From Epilithonimonas hispanica (lineage in GTDB: Bacteria > Bacteroidota > Bacteroidia > Flavobacteriales > Weeksellaceae), in contig NZ_QNUG01000029.1 of NCBI RefSeq assembly GCF_003385395.1, positions 1 through 47,621 of the forward strand: DNA of 47,621 nucleotides, written 5' to 3'. The notes below the pieces were generated by a model, which was not told the DNA's origin, made no database searches, and saw nothing but the letters and a program-made list of their open reading frames with translations. Below are positions 17,018 to 26,994 of this stretch, in pieces; the first letter of the stretch is position 1, and every line of letters begins with the position of its first letter. A program made the translations under genes and the position numbers.

Positions 17018-17770
17018 TCAGCCTATAACGTCCACGAGTTTCAAAGCATTGTAGGTGCCATTCTTTAGCGGGTAATTTACGCCATTGACTTGCTGGTAGA
17101 ATTCTACACCAAGTGCCAGAAAGAGCGGATGGGTAGAGCCTTCAGTGAGTTGTAATGGGATATCCAATGCAGCGGTAAGAGTACTATCCCAGAGCAGAAC
17201 AGCGGATTCTCCGGTGGGAGCAACATAGCTCTCATTTTCAAAATCGATTTCCATCGCGGCTGCAGTCAGTTTAAAATGGGTAGTACCTCCGGGGGCTGTT
17301 ATCATTTGGTCTGGTACAAAAGGTGCGAAAGATACACCGGCTTCGCCGGTTGCTCTGTCCAGTGTCTTCTCCCACGGAGCATAGAGGGTATTTCCAAGTT
17401 TTCCATTGGAGTTAAAATCGAAACCGATAAGGAGTTCTGCCTCTCCGTCGATGACGTTTCTCAAACCTCTCGGATTGATGGCGTCCATCTGTACCACTTT
17501 AATCATTTCCTTGGTCAGCCGGCTTACCATTCTGCTGTCATTGAGATTTTGCAAAAGTTGACGGATAGAATTTCTCAGGACTTTTCCGGCCTTTCCGGCT
17601 CTCCCGAATTCAGCGCCATTTTCTCTGGTTCTTTGAAAAGCAGGGTCGGTTCTGATTCTGTCTGCAGATATACCGCCTTTCTCTCTGGCGAGGTAGCCGT
17701 CTTTGGATTTATAGAAGGTAATGCCTCCTATAGTACCGCCTAATTTTATAATACTTCTTTGTCTTGCCAT
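17018..17770 (-). CDS. Conserved protein of unknown function, first gene of DUF5675 cassette
   Basis: 250 aa, no signal or membrane segment. The N-terminal ~75 residues are basic and Gly-rich (SIIKLGGTIGGITFYKSKDG, then ARTREN-like TRENGAEFGRAGKAGKVLR), of a type I recall in many Bacteroidota as an unnamed family beside DUF5675. The C-terminal ~150 residues look beta-rich (FAPFVPDQMITAPGGTTHFKL), which would suit a structural or shell-like protein. No catalytic motif stands out. Visibly higher G+C than its surroundings points to transfer. Leads a tightly packed operon with DUF5675 and two small membrane proteins. Confidence 0.7.
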   Translation of the reverse strand: MARQRSIIKLGGTIGGITFYKSKDGYLAREKGGISADRIRTDPAFQRTRENGAEFGRAGKAGKVLRNSIRQLLQNLNDSRMVSRLTKEMIKVVQMDAINPRGLRNVIDGEAELLIGFDFNSNGKLGNTLYAPWEKTLDRATGEAGVSFAPFVPDQMITAPGGTTHFKLTAAAMEIDFENESYVAPTGESAVLLWDSTLTAALDIPLQLTEGSTHPLFLALGVEFYQQVNGVNYPLKNGTYNALKLVDVIG

Positions 17771-18009
17771 TGTTTTAAAATTTTAAGTTAAAAATGGGGT
17801 TAATTACACTTCAATCATTTTTTCGTTGCAACAGTTTTGATTGATTTCTCTTGCAAATTTTAGCTTAAAAAATAGACCGTCAAAGACTCTGGTGTTCCAT
17901 ATGTCCCAAATTGACATAGATGTCTTGATGAAGCAGAAAAGACCTGAGAAAAATTGTTTAACTTGCATAGATTAGAATAGATAATCCTAACCAAAGGCAT
18001 ACATAGTGT

Positions 18010-18213
18010 ATGGAAAAGAAAATGAATAGGGTTTGCATCTATCCAAAAGACATACAGCTGATAACAGGCAAAAGTTATCGCCAGAGTACAAGATTGATGC
18101 AGAAGATCAGAAAAGATCTTAGCAAACAACCCCACGAATTCCTGACAATCGAAGAGTTTTGTTCTTATTCAGGAATCAAATACGAGCAATTAGCTCATCT
18201 TATTTTAGGATAA
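18010..18213 (+). CDS. Small conserved mobile-element-associated protein
   Basis: 67 aa from the first ATG; an in-frame ATG at 18022 gives MNRVCIYPKDIQLITGKSYR, closer to how relatives seem to begin. Basic protein with two probable helices (ITGKSYRQSTRLMQKIRKDL and LTIEEFCSYSGIKYEQLAHL) suggesting a DNA-binding fold. I recall small proteins of this type in Bacteroidota accessory regions but no assigned function. Divergent from the DUF5675 cassette across a 239-bp spacer. Confidence 0.65.
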   Translation: MEKKMNRVCIYPKDIQLITGKSYRQSTRLMQKIRKDLSKQPHEFLTIEEFCSYSGIKYEQLAHLILG

Positions 18214-18716
18214 GATTGAAAGTGAAAATTGTTATTTTATCTTTTTACTTTTTCATATCAATTACAAACTTGTTCAAAAAGAAGGCTGTTTTTTAAGCTA
18301 GATAATTTCCAAATTTGAAAGAAAATCTCTACTTTTTATACGCGAAATTTTTATATAGGATTTACCACTTTTTACAAATACATTATTTAAGATCTTTCAC
18401 AAGATGCTTATCAATAAAGAGATGAAGAGAAGGTGAAAAAGTCCTCACTCTTCGCAAAATGACTCTCAAAAATTAAAGCCTTTTAATCAAGAATTCAAAG
18501 CTTTTTTTTATTAAACTTATGTTTAATTTTTAATTAATTTAACAGTGATAATTAACATATGTTTATCAAAATAGTGTGAACCAATTAATTATATTATCTT
18601 TGCCATAATGTATATATAATTGTGAAGCTGCTGGATTCTTGTAATCCAATTGCCATTCGTTTCACTTAGCTATTTTACTGTAATGATGGCTTGCAGTGTT
18701 TTATCTCTCAAACTAT
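18214..18716 (+). other. Intergenic region with promoter of the acyl-CoA dehydrogenase
   Basis: About 500 AT-rich bases without a supported gene. TATCTTTG at 18595-18602 matches TAnnTTTG and would give a ~110-nt leader; the leader contains a small hairpin around TGGATT-CTTG-TAATCCA. Nothing else recognised. Confidence 0.45.
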
Positions 18717-20228
18717 ATGAATGCACTAGCATTGGATTTACCTACGGATTCTTATACAGAGTTCCTTAACCGTTTCAAAACCTCACTCTCATCTCTTTTT
18801 CAAAAGGAAAATATAGATCAATTAAGTCTTTCCCGAGGTTTGCCAGCTAATGTTTGGAAGGAGATTTTTAATTTGAAACCATTATCTGTTGCTATTCCAA
18901 AAGAATTTGGAGGTAGAGGAGTGAAGGTGAAAGAATGTTTAGGCGTTTTATCTGCAGCCTCTTACGAATCTTTACCATTGTCTTTGACATTTGGGATTAA
19001 TATTGCACTTTTCCTAGAGCCTTTGGCAAAATATGGTAATGAAATTATAAAAGGAGATATCTTCAAACATTTTTTAGACTACGGTGCAATGGGCGGGTTG
19101 ATGATTACCGAGCCAGATTACGGAAGTGATGCGCTTAGTATGAGAACTCAGAACGAACTTAAGGATAACAAATACCACATCAAAGGAACAAAACACTGGC
19201 AAGGTCTTACAGGTTTAGCCAACTATTGGTTGGTAACTTCAAGAAATATCAATGCTGATGGTAATCTTGCGAGAGATGTAGATTTCTTTATAGCAGATAC
19301 ACACAAACCAGAACAAAATATTGAAGTTCAGGAATATTATGACAATGCAGGTTTATATATGATTCCTTACGGTCTTAATAAACTTGATATCAAAGTTCCT
19401 CAAGAAAACAAACTGATTCCAGAATCTACAGGTCTTAAACTGATGCTGGATTTGCTTCACAGAAGTAGATTACAATTTCCGGGAATGGGAATGGGATTCT
19501 TGAAAAGAATGATGGAGGAAGCAATGACGCAGTGTAAAGAAAGAATTGTGGGAGCTTCTAACTTATTCTCTTTGGATCAGGTTCAATATCAATTGGCAAA
19601 ATTACAGTCATTTTTTACGCTTTCTTCTGCAATGTGTGCAAAAAGTACATTAATTAGTGGAATTGATAAAGATGTTTCTGCTAGTGGAGTACACGCCAAT
19701 AGTATGAAAGCTTTTGTGACAGATATGATGCAGGAAGCTGCTCAGATTTTGGTGCAATTGTCTGGAGCCAAAGGTTACAGATTGAGCCATATTGGCGGAA
19801 GAGGAATTATGGATAGCCGTCCTTTCCAGATTTTTGAAGGGTCTAATGAGATGCTTTATACTCAGATTTCTGAAGGAATCTTGAAAGATATGAAGAAGAA
19901 GAAAACAGAAAATCTGGCGGATTATCTTGCTATTAATGAGATTACTAAAGAGGCTGCTAAGTTATACCAAAAAGAATTGGACTTTACAATCAGTAGTCCA
20001 CTTTCTCAAAGAAAAATGATTGATCTAGGTAAAATTATTTCAAGAATTGTGACTGTAAATGATTTGACAGATCTTAATAATGCAGGCTTCAATCAAGAGT
20101 TGACAGATAACTCTATAGAGATTGTAAGACAAGAGATTGTGACGCTTGTAGCATCTTTCAATCATCATAAGAATATCAGCGCACTGTGCGACACAAGCGA
20201 AAAAAGTGATTGGATGGACTTTTTCTAG
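18717..20228 (+). CDS. Acyl-CoA dehydrogenase family protein
   Basis: About 503 aa from the ATG at 18717; an in-frame GTG at 18696 would add seven residues, but MNALALDLPTDSY is the more natural start. The fold order is that of FAD-dependent acyl-CoA dehydrogenases: N-terminal helical domain, middle beta domain with GGLMITEPDYGSDALSMR and a substrate-recognition GTKHWQGLTGLANYW, and C-terminal helical domain with RIMEIFEG-like FQIFEGSNEMLYTQISEG. It should oxidise an acyl-CoA and pass electrons to ETF. The exact substrate is not visible. Monocistronic: own promoter and a terminator right after. Confidence 0.88.
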   Translation: MNALALDLPTDSYTEFLNRFKTSLSSLFQKENIDQLSLSRGLPANVWKEIFNLKPLSVAIPKEFGGRGVKVKECLGVLSAASYESLPLSLTFGINIALFLEPLAKYGNEIIKGDIFKHFLDYGAMGGLMITEPDYGSDALSMRTQNELKDNKYHIKGTKHWQGLTGLANYWLVTSRNINADGNLARDVDFFIADTHKPEQNIEVQEYYDNAGLYMIPYGLNKLDIKVPQENKLIPESTGLKLMLDLLHRSRLQFPGMGMGFLKRMMEEAMTQCKERIVGASNLFSLDQVQYQLAKLQSFFTLSSAMCAKSTLISGIDKDVSASGVHANSMKAFVTDMMQEAAQILVQLSGAKGYRLSHIGGRGIMDSRPFQIFEGSNEMLYTQISEGILKDMKKKKTENLADYLAINEITKEAAKLYQKELDFTISSPLSQRKMIDLGKIISRIVTVNDLTDLNNAGFNQELTDNSIEIVRQEIVTLVASFNHHKNISALCDTSEKSDWMDFF

Positions 20229-20256
20229 TCATATCCCAATACCATAGATAAAGACG

Positions 20257-20284
20257 ATGCCTCTAATTTTTAGGGGCATTTTCT
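20257..20284 (+). terminator. Terminator of the acyl-CoA dehydrogenase gene
   Basis: ATGCCTCTA (20257-20265) pairs with TAGGGGCAT (20271-20279), 9 bp with one G-U, followed by TTTTC. Confidence 0.75.
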
Positions 20285-20544
20285 ATGTCTCACATATTTG
20301 TCGTATATTTGCACTATAATTTCTAAACGGTTTTCTGTATCTGCTGATGCAACGTTTTCTTTTGTTTTGTGTTCTCGGCCTTGGTTAATGTTTTTATTGG
20401 CGACACAATCTCTCTGAATAGTAGAAACAGAATAACTTTTTAATCTTATTAGGAATCGATTTTCAAATTCCATTAATGAAGATTTATTCTGAATTCATTT
20501 AATTCAATTTCAGAACATTAATTTAAAATAACAACCAATAATTT
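20285..20544 (+). other. Gap before the cold-shock gene
   Basis: No convincing gene. A 67-codon minus-strand frame (20270-20473) exists but has no recognisable similarity and overlaps the terminator. No clear promoter element was found for the downstream gene. Confidence 0.4.
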
Positions 20545-20967
20545 ATGGCAGATTCTTTCTCAAAAAAAGAAAACTTCAAGAAAAAACTTCAAAAACAAAA
20601 AGACAAAGCACTTCGTCGTGAAGAACGAAAAACTAATAACGACAAAGGAAAAGAAACCGAGTTTATGTATGTTGACGCATACGGAAGATTAACTTCTACA
20701 CCACCAGAAGAAAGAGTAGAGGTTGATTTGGACGATATCCAGTTAGGAGCAGCTCCTGTGGAAGCAGAATCTCCTATTAAAACAGGAATTGTAACTTTTT
20801 TAAGTGATAAAGGTTACGGTTTTATTACGGAAAATAAAACTAATGAAAATGTCTTTTTCCATAGTAACAACTGTGCAGTACCGGTAAAAAAAGGAAACAA
20901 AGTATCTTTCGAAAAAGAAAGATCTCCAAAAGGTTTTTCAGCAATCAATATCGAACTAGTAAAGTAA
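20545..20967 (+). CDS. Cold-shock-domain RNA-binding protein with basic N-terminal extension
   Basis: 140 aa. Residues 1-~35 are strongly Lys/Arg-rich (KKENFKKKLQKQKDKALRRE), then an acidic/Pro linker, then a cold-shock domain at ~77-140 with the RNP1-like KGYGFI and RNP2-like VFFHSNN. Single-domain CspA proteins are ~65-70 aa; this extended form is common in flavobacteria. It probably acts as an RNA chaperone. Followed by a strong terminator. Confidence 0.9.
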   Translation: MADSFSKKENFKKKLQKQKDKALRREERKTNNDKGKETEFMYVDAYGRLTSTPPEERVEVDLDDIQLGAAPVEAESPIKTGIVTFLSDKGYGFITENKTNENVFFHSNNCAVPVKKGNKVSFEKERSPKGFSAINIELVK

Positions 20968-21022
20968 TAAATAAAAGTTATTCATTCTTTGGATAATCTT
21001 TTATACACTAATTATAATATTC

Positions 21023-21047
21023 AACCGGGTTTATCCCGGTTTTTTTA
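21023..21047 (+). terminator. Terminator of the cold-shock-domain gene
   Basis: AACCGGG (21023-21029) pairs with CCCGGTT (21035-21041), followed by a T tract. Confidence 0.9.
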
Positions 21048-21106
21048 TGCCCAATTAATAAGGACTATTTTTTTATTTAAACCTTATTTTAAATACAGAA
21101 CATTCG

Positions 21107-21114
21107 TATATTTG
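21107..21114 (+). promoter_or_regulatory. Promoter of the thiamine salvage operon
   Basis: TATATTTG (TAnnTTTG) places the transcript start at about 21120, exactly at the 5' end of the TPP aptamer. Confidence 0.6.
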
Positions 21115-21120
21115 TTTCAC

Positions 21121-21196
21121 GCTTTAGGGGTATTCTGAAAAGAATTGAGAGAGTCCCTTTGAACCTGATACGGCTCACACCGACGTAGGGAAAAGC
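21121..21196 (+). promoter_or_regulatory. TPP (THI-box) riboswitch
   Basis: Conserved aptamer elements in order: AGGGGT near the 5' end, a P3 stem (ATTCT/AGAAT), TGAGAGAGTCCC, and the THI-box core CCTTTGAACCTGATACGG followed by CACACCGACGTAGGGAA. P1 is GCTTT (21121-21125) with AAAGC (21192-21196). The 5' strand GCTTTAGG (21121-21128) can alternatively pair with CCTAAAGC (21241-21248) shortly before thiM, a possible switching partner. It controls thiM-thiE-thiD-tenA in response to thiamine pyrophosphate. Confidence 0.95.
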
Positions 21197-21268
21197 AGGA
21201 ATGCATCTTTTGATGTTTTCTTTCTTATTCTATTTGTTTTCCTAAAGCTTATTTTTAATTAAAATTAA

Positions 21269-22066
21269 ATGGAAAACAACCTTTGGAATTACATTCAATC
21301 TGTAAAAAAACAATCGCCGCTTGTTCATAATATCACCAATTTCGTGGTAATGAATAATACTGCCAATGCGCTTTTGGCAGTCGGAGCTTCACCGATTATG
21401 TCTCACGCAAAATCTGAAATCAAAGAAATGGTCGCCATTTCGAATGCTGTCGTTATCAATATCGGAACACTTGATGAATATTGGTCTGAATCAATGTTGA
21501 TTGCTGCAGAAGAAGCTCATCGCACAAATAAAACTTGGATTTTAGACCCAGTCGGAGCGGGCGCAACTTCTTTCAGAGATGAGGTTTTGGCAAAGCTTTT
21601 ACAATTCAAACCAAAAGTTATCAGAGGAAATGCATCTGAAATTATCGCTTTAGCCAAAGCCAATAAAACGATTACAAAAGGAGTTGACAGTACAGCAGAA
21701 AGTAACGAGGCAATTAATGCCGCAAAATATCTTGTTGAAAATTATCAATCTGTAGTCTGTATTTCGGGTGCAACGGATATTATTATTGATGAGAAAGAAA
21801 CTTATTTTGTTGAAAACGGACATCCATTAATGACGAAAGTAACGGGTTTGGGGTGTTCTGCTTCGGCAATTATTGGAGCTTTTGCTGGGATTTTTGAAAA
21901 TAAAACCGAATCTACTGTTGCTGCAATGTCGCTTTTAGGAATAGCCGGAGAATTAGCAGAAAAAATTTCAAATGGATCTGGAAGTCTTCAAATGAATATT
22001 TTAGATAAGCTTTACAATATTTCTGAAAAGGAATTTTTCGATAACGTAAAAGTTTCTAAAAAATGA
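21269..22066 (+). CDS. thiM: Hydroxyethylthiazole kinase ThiM
   Basis: 265 aa, normal length. It phosphorylates 4-methyl-5-(2-hydroxyethyl)thiazole for thiamine salvage. Visible family features: N-terminal PLVHNITNFVVMNNTANALLAVGASPIM, DPVGAGATSFR (93-103), IRGNASEI (118-125), and the active-site loop VTGLGCSASA with C196. First gene after the TPP riboswitch; its last codon region overlaps the start of thiE by 4 bp. Confidence 0.96.
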   Translation: MENNLWNYIQSVKKQSPLVHNITNFVVMNNTANALLAVGASPIMSHAKSEIKEMVAISNAVVINIGTLDEYWSESMLIAAEEAHRTNKTWILDPVGAGATSFRDEVLAKLLQFKPKVIRGNASEIIALAKANKTITKGVDSTAESNEAINAAKYLVENYQSVVCISGATDIIIDEKETYFVENGHPLMTKVTGLGCSASAIIGAFAGIFENKTESTVAAMSLLGIAGELAEKISNGSGSLQMNILDKLYNISEKEFFDNVKVSKK

Positions 22067-22698
22067 GTTTAATTCATTCTTTTCCTTACCAATTATATCT
22101 TGTGATTTCTGAAGCTGATTGTAAAGGACGGAACTTTCTTGAAGTTGCCGAACAATCAATTTTAGGTGGTGTAGATATCATCCAATTACGGGAGAAAAAT
22201 GCTTCCGACCAAGATTTTCTGCAAAAAGCAATTCGTCTGAAAGAAATTACCGATAAATATGGAATTCCTTTGATCATCAATGATAATACTTTCGTAGCCA
22301 AAGAGGTCGATGTTTTCGGAATTCACGTTGGGAATAGTGATACTCAGCCAACAGTTTTGAGGGAAAATTCATTTCAAAATAAAATGATTGGTTATTCTAT
22401 TGAGTATTTAGAACAACTTGAAAACCAGGAAACAATTGTTTCGGATTATTTGGGAATCAGTCCGGTTTTCAGAACAGACACTAAAACCGATACCATAACA
22501 GAATGGGGATTGGAAGGTTTAATGAAAATCAGAAAACTGACGGAAAAACCATTGGTTGCCATCGGAAATATCCATTTAAAAAATGCCAGAACTGTGATGG
22601 ATGCAAGAGCAGATTGCATCGCTGTAGTTTCAGAAATATGCAGTGCTGAAAATCCTCAAAAAGCGGCTTTTAATCTAAAAAACGAAATCAATAAATGA
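22063..22698 (+). CDS. thiE: Thiamine-phosphate synthase ThiE
   Basis: 211 aa. It joins HMP-pyrophosphate and thiazole phosphate to give thiamine phosphate. TIM-barrel signature segments: DIIQLREKN (38-46), LIINDN (70-75), GIHVGNSD (86-93) and GISPVFRTDTKTD (131-143), where most enzymes have GPxFxTxTK, the changes being mild. Coupled to thiM by a 4-bp overlap. An 81-bp gap with a small hairpin (AACGCC...GGCGTT) follows before thiD. Confidence 0.95.
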   Translation: MSLIHSFPYQLYLVISEADCKGRNFLEVAEQSILGGVDIIQLREKNASDQDFLQKAIRLKEITDKYGIPLIINDNTFVAKEVDVFGIHVGNSDTQPTVLRENSFQNKMIGYSIEYLEQLENQETIVSDYLGISPVFRTDTKTDTITEWGLEGLMKIRKLTEKPLVAIGNIHLKNARTVMDARADCIAVVSEICSAENPQKAAFNLKNEINK

Positions 22699-22779
22699 AA
22701 CGCCAAACGGAAAACATTTTTACTATGGAAAACAAAAATAGGCGTTCCATCTGACCTTAATAAAAAATAAAATTGACAG

Positions 22780-23613
22780 ATGAGACAATACAAATATCCA
22801 TCAGTTCTCACGATTGCAGGTTTTGATGGAAGTGGAGGCGCAGGAATTCAGGCTGATATAAAAACCATTTCAGCGTTGGGATGCTATGCAACTTCAGTTT
22901 TGACGGCTTTACCTGTGCAGAATACACAGGGTGTAAGAAATATTTTTTCTATTCCTGTTCAGGCCGTTTCAGAACAAATTGAATCCATTTTAGACGATAT
23001 TTTTCCTGAAGCCATCAAAATCGGAATGGTTCACACACCAGAATTGGTTGAAACCATTGTGGAAACTTTAGCCAAATATAAAAAAGTACCGATTGTTTTT
23101 GACCCAGTAATGGTGGCAACAAGCGGACATCGGCTGATTGAAGAAGAAACCATTCAGACTATTATCGAGAAACTTTTCCCAATTTCAGATATTATCACGC
23201 CGAATATGGATGAAGCTTCCATTTTAGCCAATATGGAAGTGAAAACTTTAGAGGATATGAAAATTGCCGGAAAAAACATCAAAAAATTAGGCTGTAAGCA
23301 TATTCTGCTAAAAGGCGGACATCAAACAACCGAAAAAATTACCTCTCTATTTTATAGTAATAAAGAGGGTTTTCAAACTTTTGAATCTTTAAAATTAAAT
23401 ACAAAAAATACCCACGGTTCGGGTTGTACATTGTCATCCGCAATTGCTTCTTTTATAGCCCAAGGAAAATCTATGGACAGAGCTGTTGCTTTAGCTCAAA
23501 ATTATGTTTCAGAAGCTATTCTTGAAGGAAGCAACGTCCAAACCGGAAAAGGAAATGGTCCTTTGAATCACTTTTTTAATCCTCAAAAACTTATCAAGAA
23601 TGAATTGGTCTGA
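22780..23613 (+). CDS. thiD: Hydroxymethylpyrimidine/phosphomethylpyrimidine kinase ThiD
   Basis: 277 aa. It phosphorylates HMP and HMP-P. Ribokinase-fold signatures: TIAGFDGSGGAGIQADIKT near the start, FDPVMVATSGHRL in the middle, and the anion-hole motif NTHGSGCTLSSAIA near residue 213. Supplies the pyrimidine half to ThiE. Overlaps tenA by 14 bp. Confidence 0.96.
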   Translation: MRQYKYPSVLTIAGFDGSGGAGIQADIKTISALGCYATSVLTALPVQNTQGVRNIFSIPVQAVSEQIESILDDIFPEAIKIGMVHTPELVETIVETLAKYKKVPIVFDPVMVATSGHRLIEEETIQTIIEKLFPISDIITPNMDEASILANMEVKTLEDMKIAGKNIKKLGCKHILLKGGHQTTEKITSLFYSNKEGFQTFESLKLNTKNTHGSGCTLSSAIASFIAQGKSMDRAVALAQNYVSEAILEGSNVQTGKGNGPLNHFFNPQKLIKNELV

Positions 23614-24250
23614 AAACGCCTGGAAATCAATTGAAAATATTTACAACAACATCATCGAAATGTCTTTTATTAAAGAATTATCAGATGGAACTTTAGACAA
23701 AGAAAAATTCCAATTTTATATTGCTCAGGACTCTTTGTATCTGGAACATTTTGGAAGAACATTAGCTTTAATCGGAAGTAAAGCGCATCAGATTGAAGAC
23801 GCTTTGGCTTATATGAGATTTGCCGAAAATGCAATCGTTGTGGAAAATGCTTTGCACGAATCCTATTTTAAAGAATTTGAGATTTCAAACAAAGGGATTT
23901 TACAGCCTGTTTGTCATCATTACATTCATTTTTTGAGAAGTACAGCCGCTTTTGAACCTGTTGAAGTGGCTTTAGCAGCTACTTTACCTTGTTTTTGGAT
24001 TTATAAGGAAGTCGGAGATTACATTCTGAATCTTGAAAAAACTTCAGAAAATCCTTATCAAAGCTGGATAGAAACATACGGCGGAGAAGATTTTGCCATT
24101 GCCGTTAAAACTGCCATCGAGATTTGCAACAAAGCCGCTGAAAACACAACTCCCGAAATAAGAAACCGAATGAATGAAGCTTTTATCACCGCTTCCAAAC
24201 TCGAGTTTCAGTTTTGGCAGGCTGCTTATGATTTGACAATTTGGGAATAA
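23600..24250 (+). CDS. tenA: Aminopyrimidine aminohydrolase / thiaminase II TenA
   Basis: 216 aa, all-helical TenA family. Signature segments: QFYIAQDSLYLEHFGR, ATLPCFWIYKEVGDY with the conserved Cys, YGGEDFAIAVK, and a C-terminal FQFWQAAYDLTIWE. It hydrolyses degraded thiamine pyrimidine (aminomethyl-HMP) to HMP for salvage, which ThiD then uses. Last gene of the TPP-riboswitch operon. Confidence 0.95.
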   Translation: MNWSENAWKSIENIYNNIIEMSFIKELSDGTLDKEKFQFYIAQDSLYLEHFGRTLALIGSKAHQIEDALAYMRFAENAIVVENALHESYFKEFEISNKGILQPVCHHYIHFLRSTAAFEPVEVALAATLPCFWIYKEVGDYILNLEKTSENPYQSWIETYGGEDFAIAVKTAIEICNKAAENTTPEIRNRMNEAFITASKLEFQFWQAAYDLTIWE

Positions 24251-24253
24251 TTT

Positions 24254-24384
24254 AAACCACAAAAGTCACAAAAGGAAATCTACAAAAAGATAACCAAAAG
24301 AGCAAAAAGATAATGTTTTAAAACAGATTCCTTTTTTGAACTTTTATACTAAAAAAACAAAAACTTTTGTGACTTTTGTGGTTT
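24254..24384. repeat. Perfect 21-bp inverted repeats enclosing 89 bp (MITE- or REP-like)
   Basis: The arm 24254-24274 (AAACCACAAAAGTCACAAAAG) is the exact reverse complement of 24364-24384. Inside it the segments AAAGGAAATCT and AGATTCCTTT give further inverted similarity. It fills the space between the convergent tenA and AraC-regulator genes, where it may also stop transcription both ways. No transposase is encoded. Confidence 0.75.
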
Positions 24385-24417
24385 TAAAATTTTATCATTT
24401 TTAAACAGTCTTTTAAA

Positions 24418-25311
24418 TCAATTCAAATTCCTATACTCATTGGGACTCACCCCAACTTTCTGCTTAAACAACCTCGTAAAATGCTGAGGATATTTAAACC
24501 CTAAACCATAAGCAATCTCACTAATCGATTTTTCATTATCAAAAATCCTTTCTTTCGCAATATCAATCAGCTTGAGCTGAATATATTCCTGAGCAGAAAT
24601 GCCGGTTTCTTTTTTAATTAAATCTCCAAAATAATTGGCCGATAAATTCAGTTCCTCCGCAAAAAAATTAACGGAAGGCAAACCAATATTTTGAGGTTTA
24701 TCCGATACAAAATAAGTATTGAGAAGCTCTTCAAACCTTTGTAAAATTCCTTTGTTGATGTGCTCTCTCGTGATAAATTGTCTGTCGTAAAAACGGGTAG
24801 CATAATTCAGGAAAAGCTGAAGTTGTGAGATAACCAGTGTTTTGCTGTGTTTATCGAGATTTTGTTTTAGTTCGTTTTCAATTGTATCAAACATATTCAC
24901 CACCATTTCTCTTTCTTTTTCGGAAAGATGCAGAGCTTCGTTTGAAGCATAAGAGAAAAAACTGTAGTCATTTAAAATCGTGCTTAAAGCCGTTCCTTTC
25001 AGGAAATCCGCATGAAAGACAATTACCTTTCCTTTAGGTTTTATATTGGGTAAGTATTTTTCAACCGTCAAAATCTGTCCGGGAGCCACAAAAACCAGAC
25101 TTTCTTCCTGATAATCGTAAGATTCTTTCCCGTAACGCAGATCTCCACACTTCGTTTCTTTCAGAAAAACACAGAAAAATCCGAAGTTGTAGGTCGCCGA
25201 ATTCAAAGGTTTCAGATCATCATAATCCATCACATTAATGAGCGGATGAAGCGTAGTTGCACCACGAAGAAAACTGTATTCACCAACGCTTTTAAGGATG
25301 TTTATGTTCAT
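24418..25311 (-). CDS. AraC-family transcriptional regulator
   Basis: 297 aa. The N-terminal ~170 residues form a cupin-like effector domain (YQEESLVFVAPGQILTVE), and the C-terminal ~100 residues form the double HTH with LNLSANYFGDLIKKETG and ISEIAYGLGFKYPQHFTRLFKQKVGVSPNEYR. Divergent from an aldo/keto reductase gene 469 bp away; such pairs often form a regulator/target couple, so the reductase is the likely target (inference). Confidence 0.92.
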   Translation of the reverse strand: MNINILKSVGEYSFLRGATTLHPLINVMDYDDLKPLNSATYNFGFFCVFLKETKCGDLRYGKESYDYQEESLVFVAPGQILTVEKYLPNIKPKGKVIVFHADFLKGTALSTILNDYSFFSYASNEALHLSEKEREMVVNMFDTIENELKQNLDKHSKTLVISQLQLFLNYATRFYDRQFITREHINKGILQRFEELLNTYFVSDKPQNIGLPSVNFFAEELNLSANYFGDLIKKETGISAQEYIQLKLIDIAKERIFDNEKSISEIAYGLGFKYPQHFTRLFKQKVGVSPNEYRNLN

Positions 25312-26760
<1,449 letters not shown>

Positions 26761-26768
26761 TTTAATCA

Positions 26769-26994
26769 TATGCGGGAGAGCGTTATGATGTGAATCAGAA
26801 TAATATAGCTTACAACAACATTTCGCCTTGGTACACGCACGATTTATCGATTCAGAAAAAAAATTGATTACAAGTCTCATCAGTTCAAAGTCAGTCTGGA
26901 AGTTAATAATTTTTTGGACAGATATTATGATGTGGTTCTCAATTATCCAATGCCGGGAAGGAATTTTAAACTCATTATCAGCTTCACATTATGA
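26769..26994 (+). pseudogene. C-terminal remnant of a TonB-dependent receptor
   Basis: Only the last ~75 codons survive: GERYDVNQNNIAYNNISPWYTHDLSIQK, then after a frameshift in an A-run near 26857-26864 HQFKVSLEVNNFLDRYYDVVLNYPMPGRNFKLIISFTL. This is the typical end of a BtuB-like barrel (DRYY..V.NYPMPGR, terminal aromatic strand). The stop TGA overlaps the ATG of the next gene (ATGA), preserving the old operon junction. The upstream part of the gene was deleted and joined to the end of the aldo/keto reductase gene. Confidence 0.8.

Noticed and set aside
17276-17743. 155-codon plus-strand frame opposite the 250-aa gene
   Set aside because: Antisense shadow in a GC-richer gene; Cys/Ser-rich and without family features.
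16191-18213. Intact prophage
   Set aside because: Only four to five small genes; no terminase, portal, capsid, tail or integrase recognised.
20270-20473. 67-codon minus-strand frame after the acyl-CoA dehydrogenase
   Set aside because: No recognisable similarity, overlaps the terminator hairpin, no promoter or start signal.
26761-26994. Cobalamin riboswitch for the degraded uptake locus
   Set aside because: The upstream part of the locus is deleted; no B12-box-like sequence was seen between the reductase and the receptor remnant.
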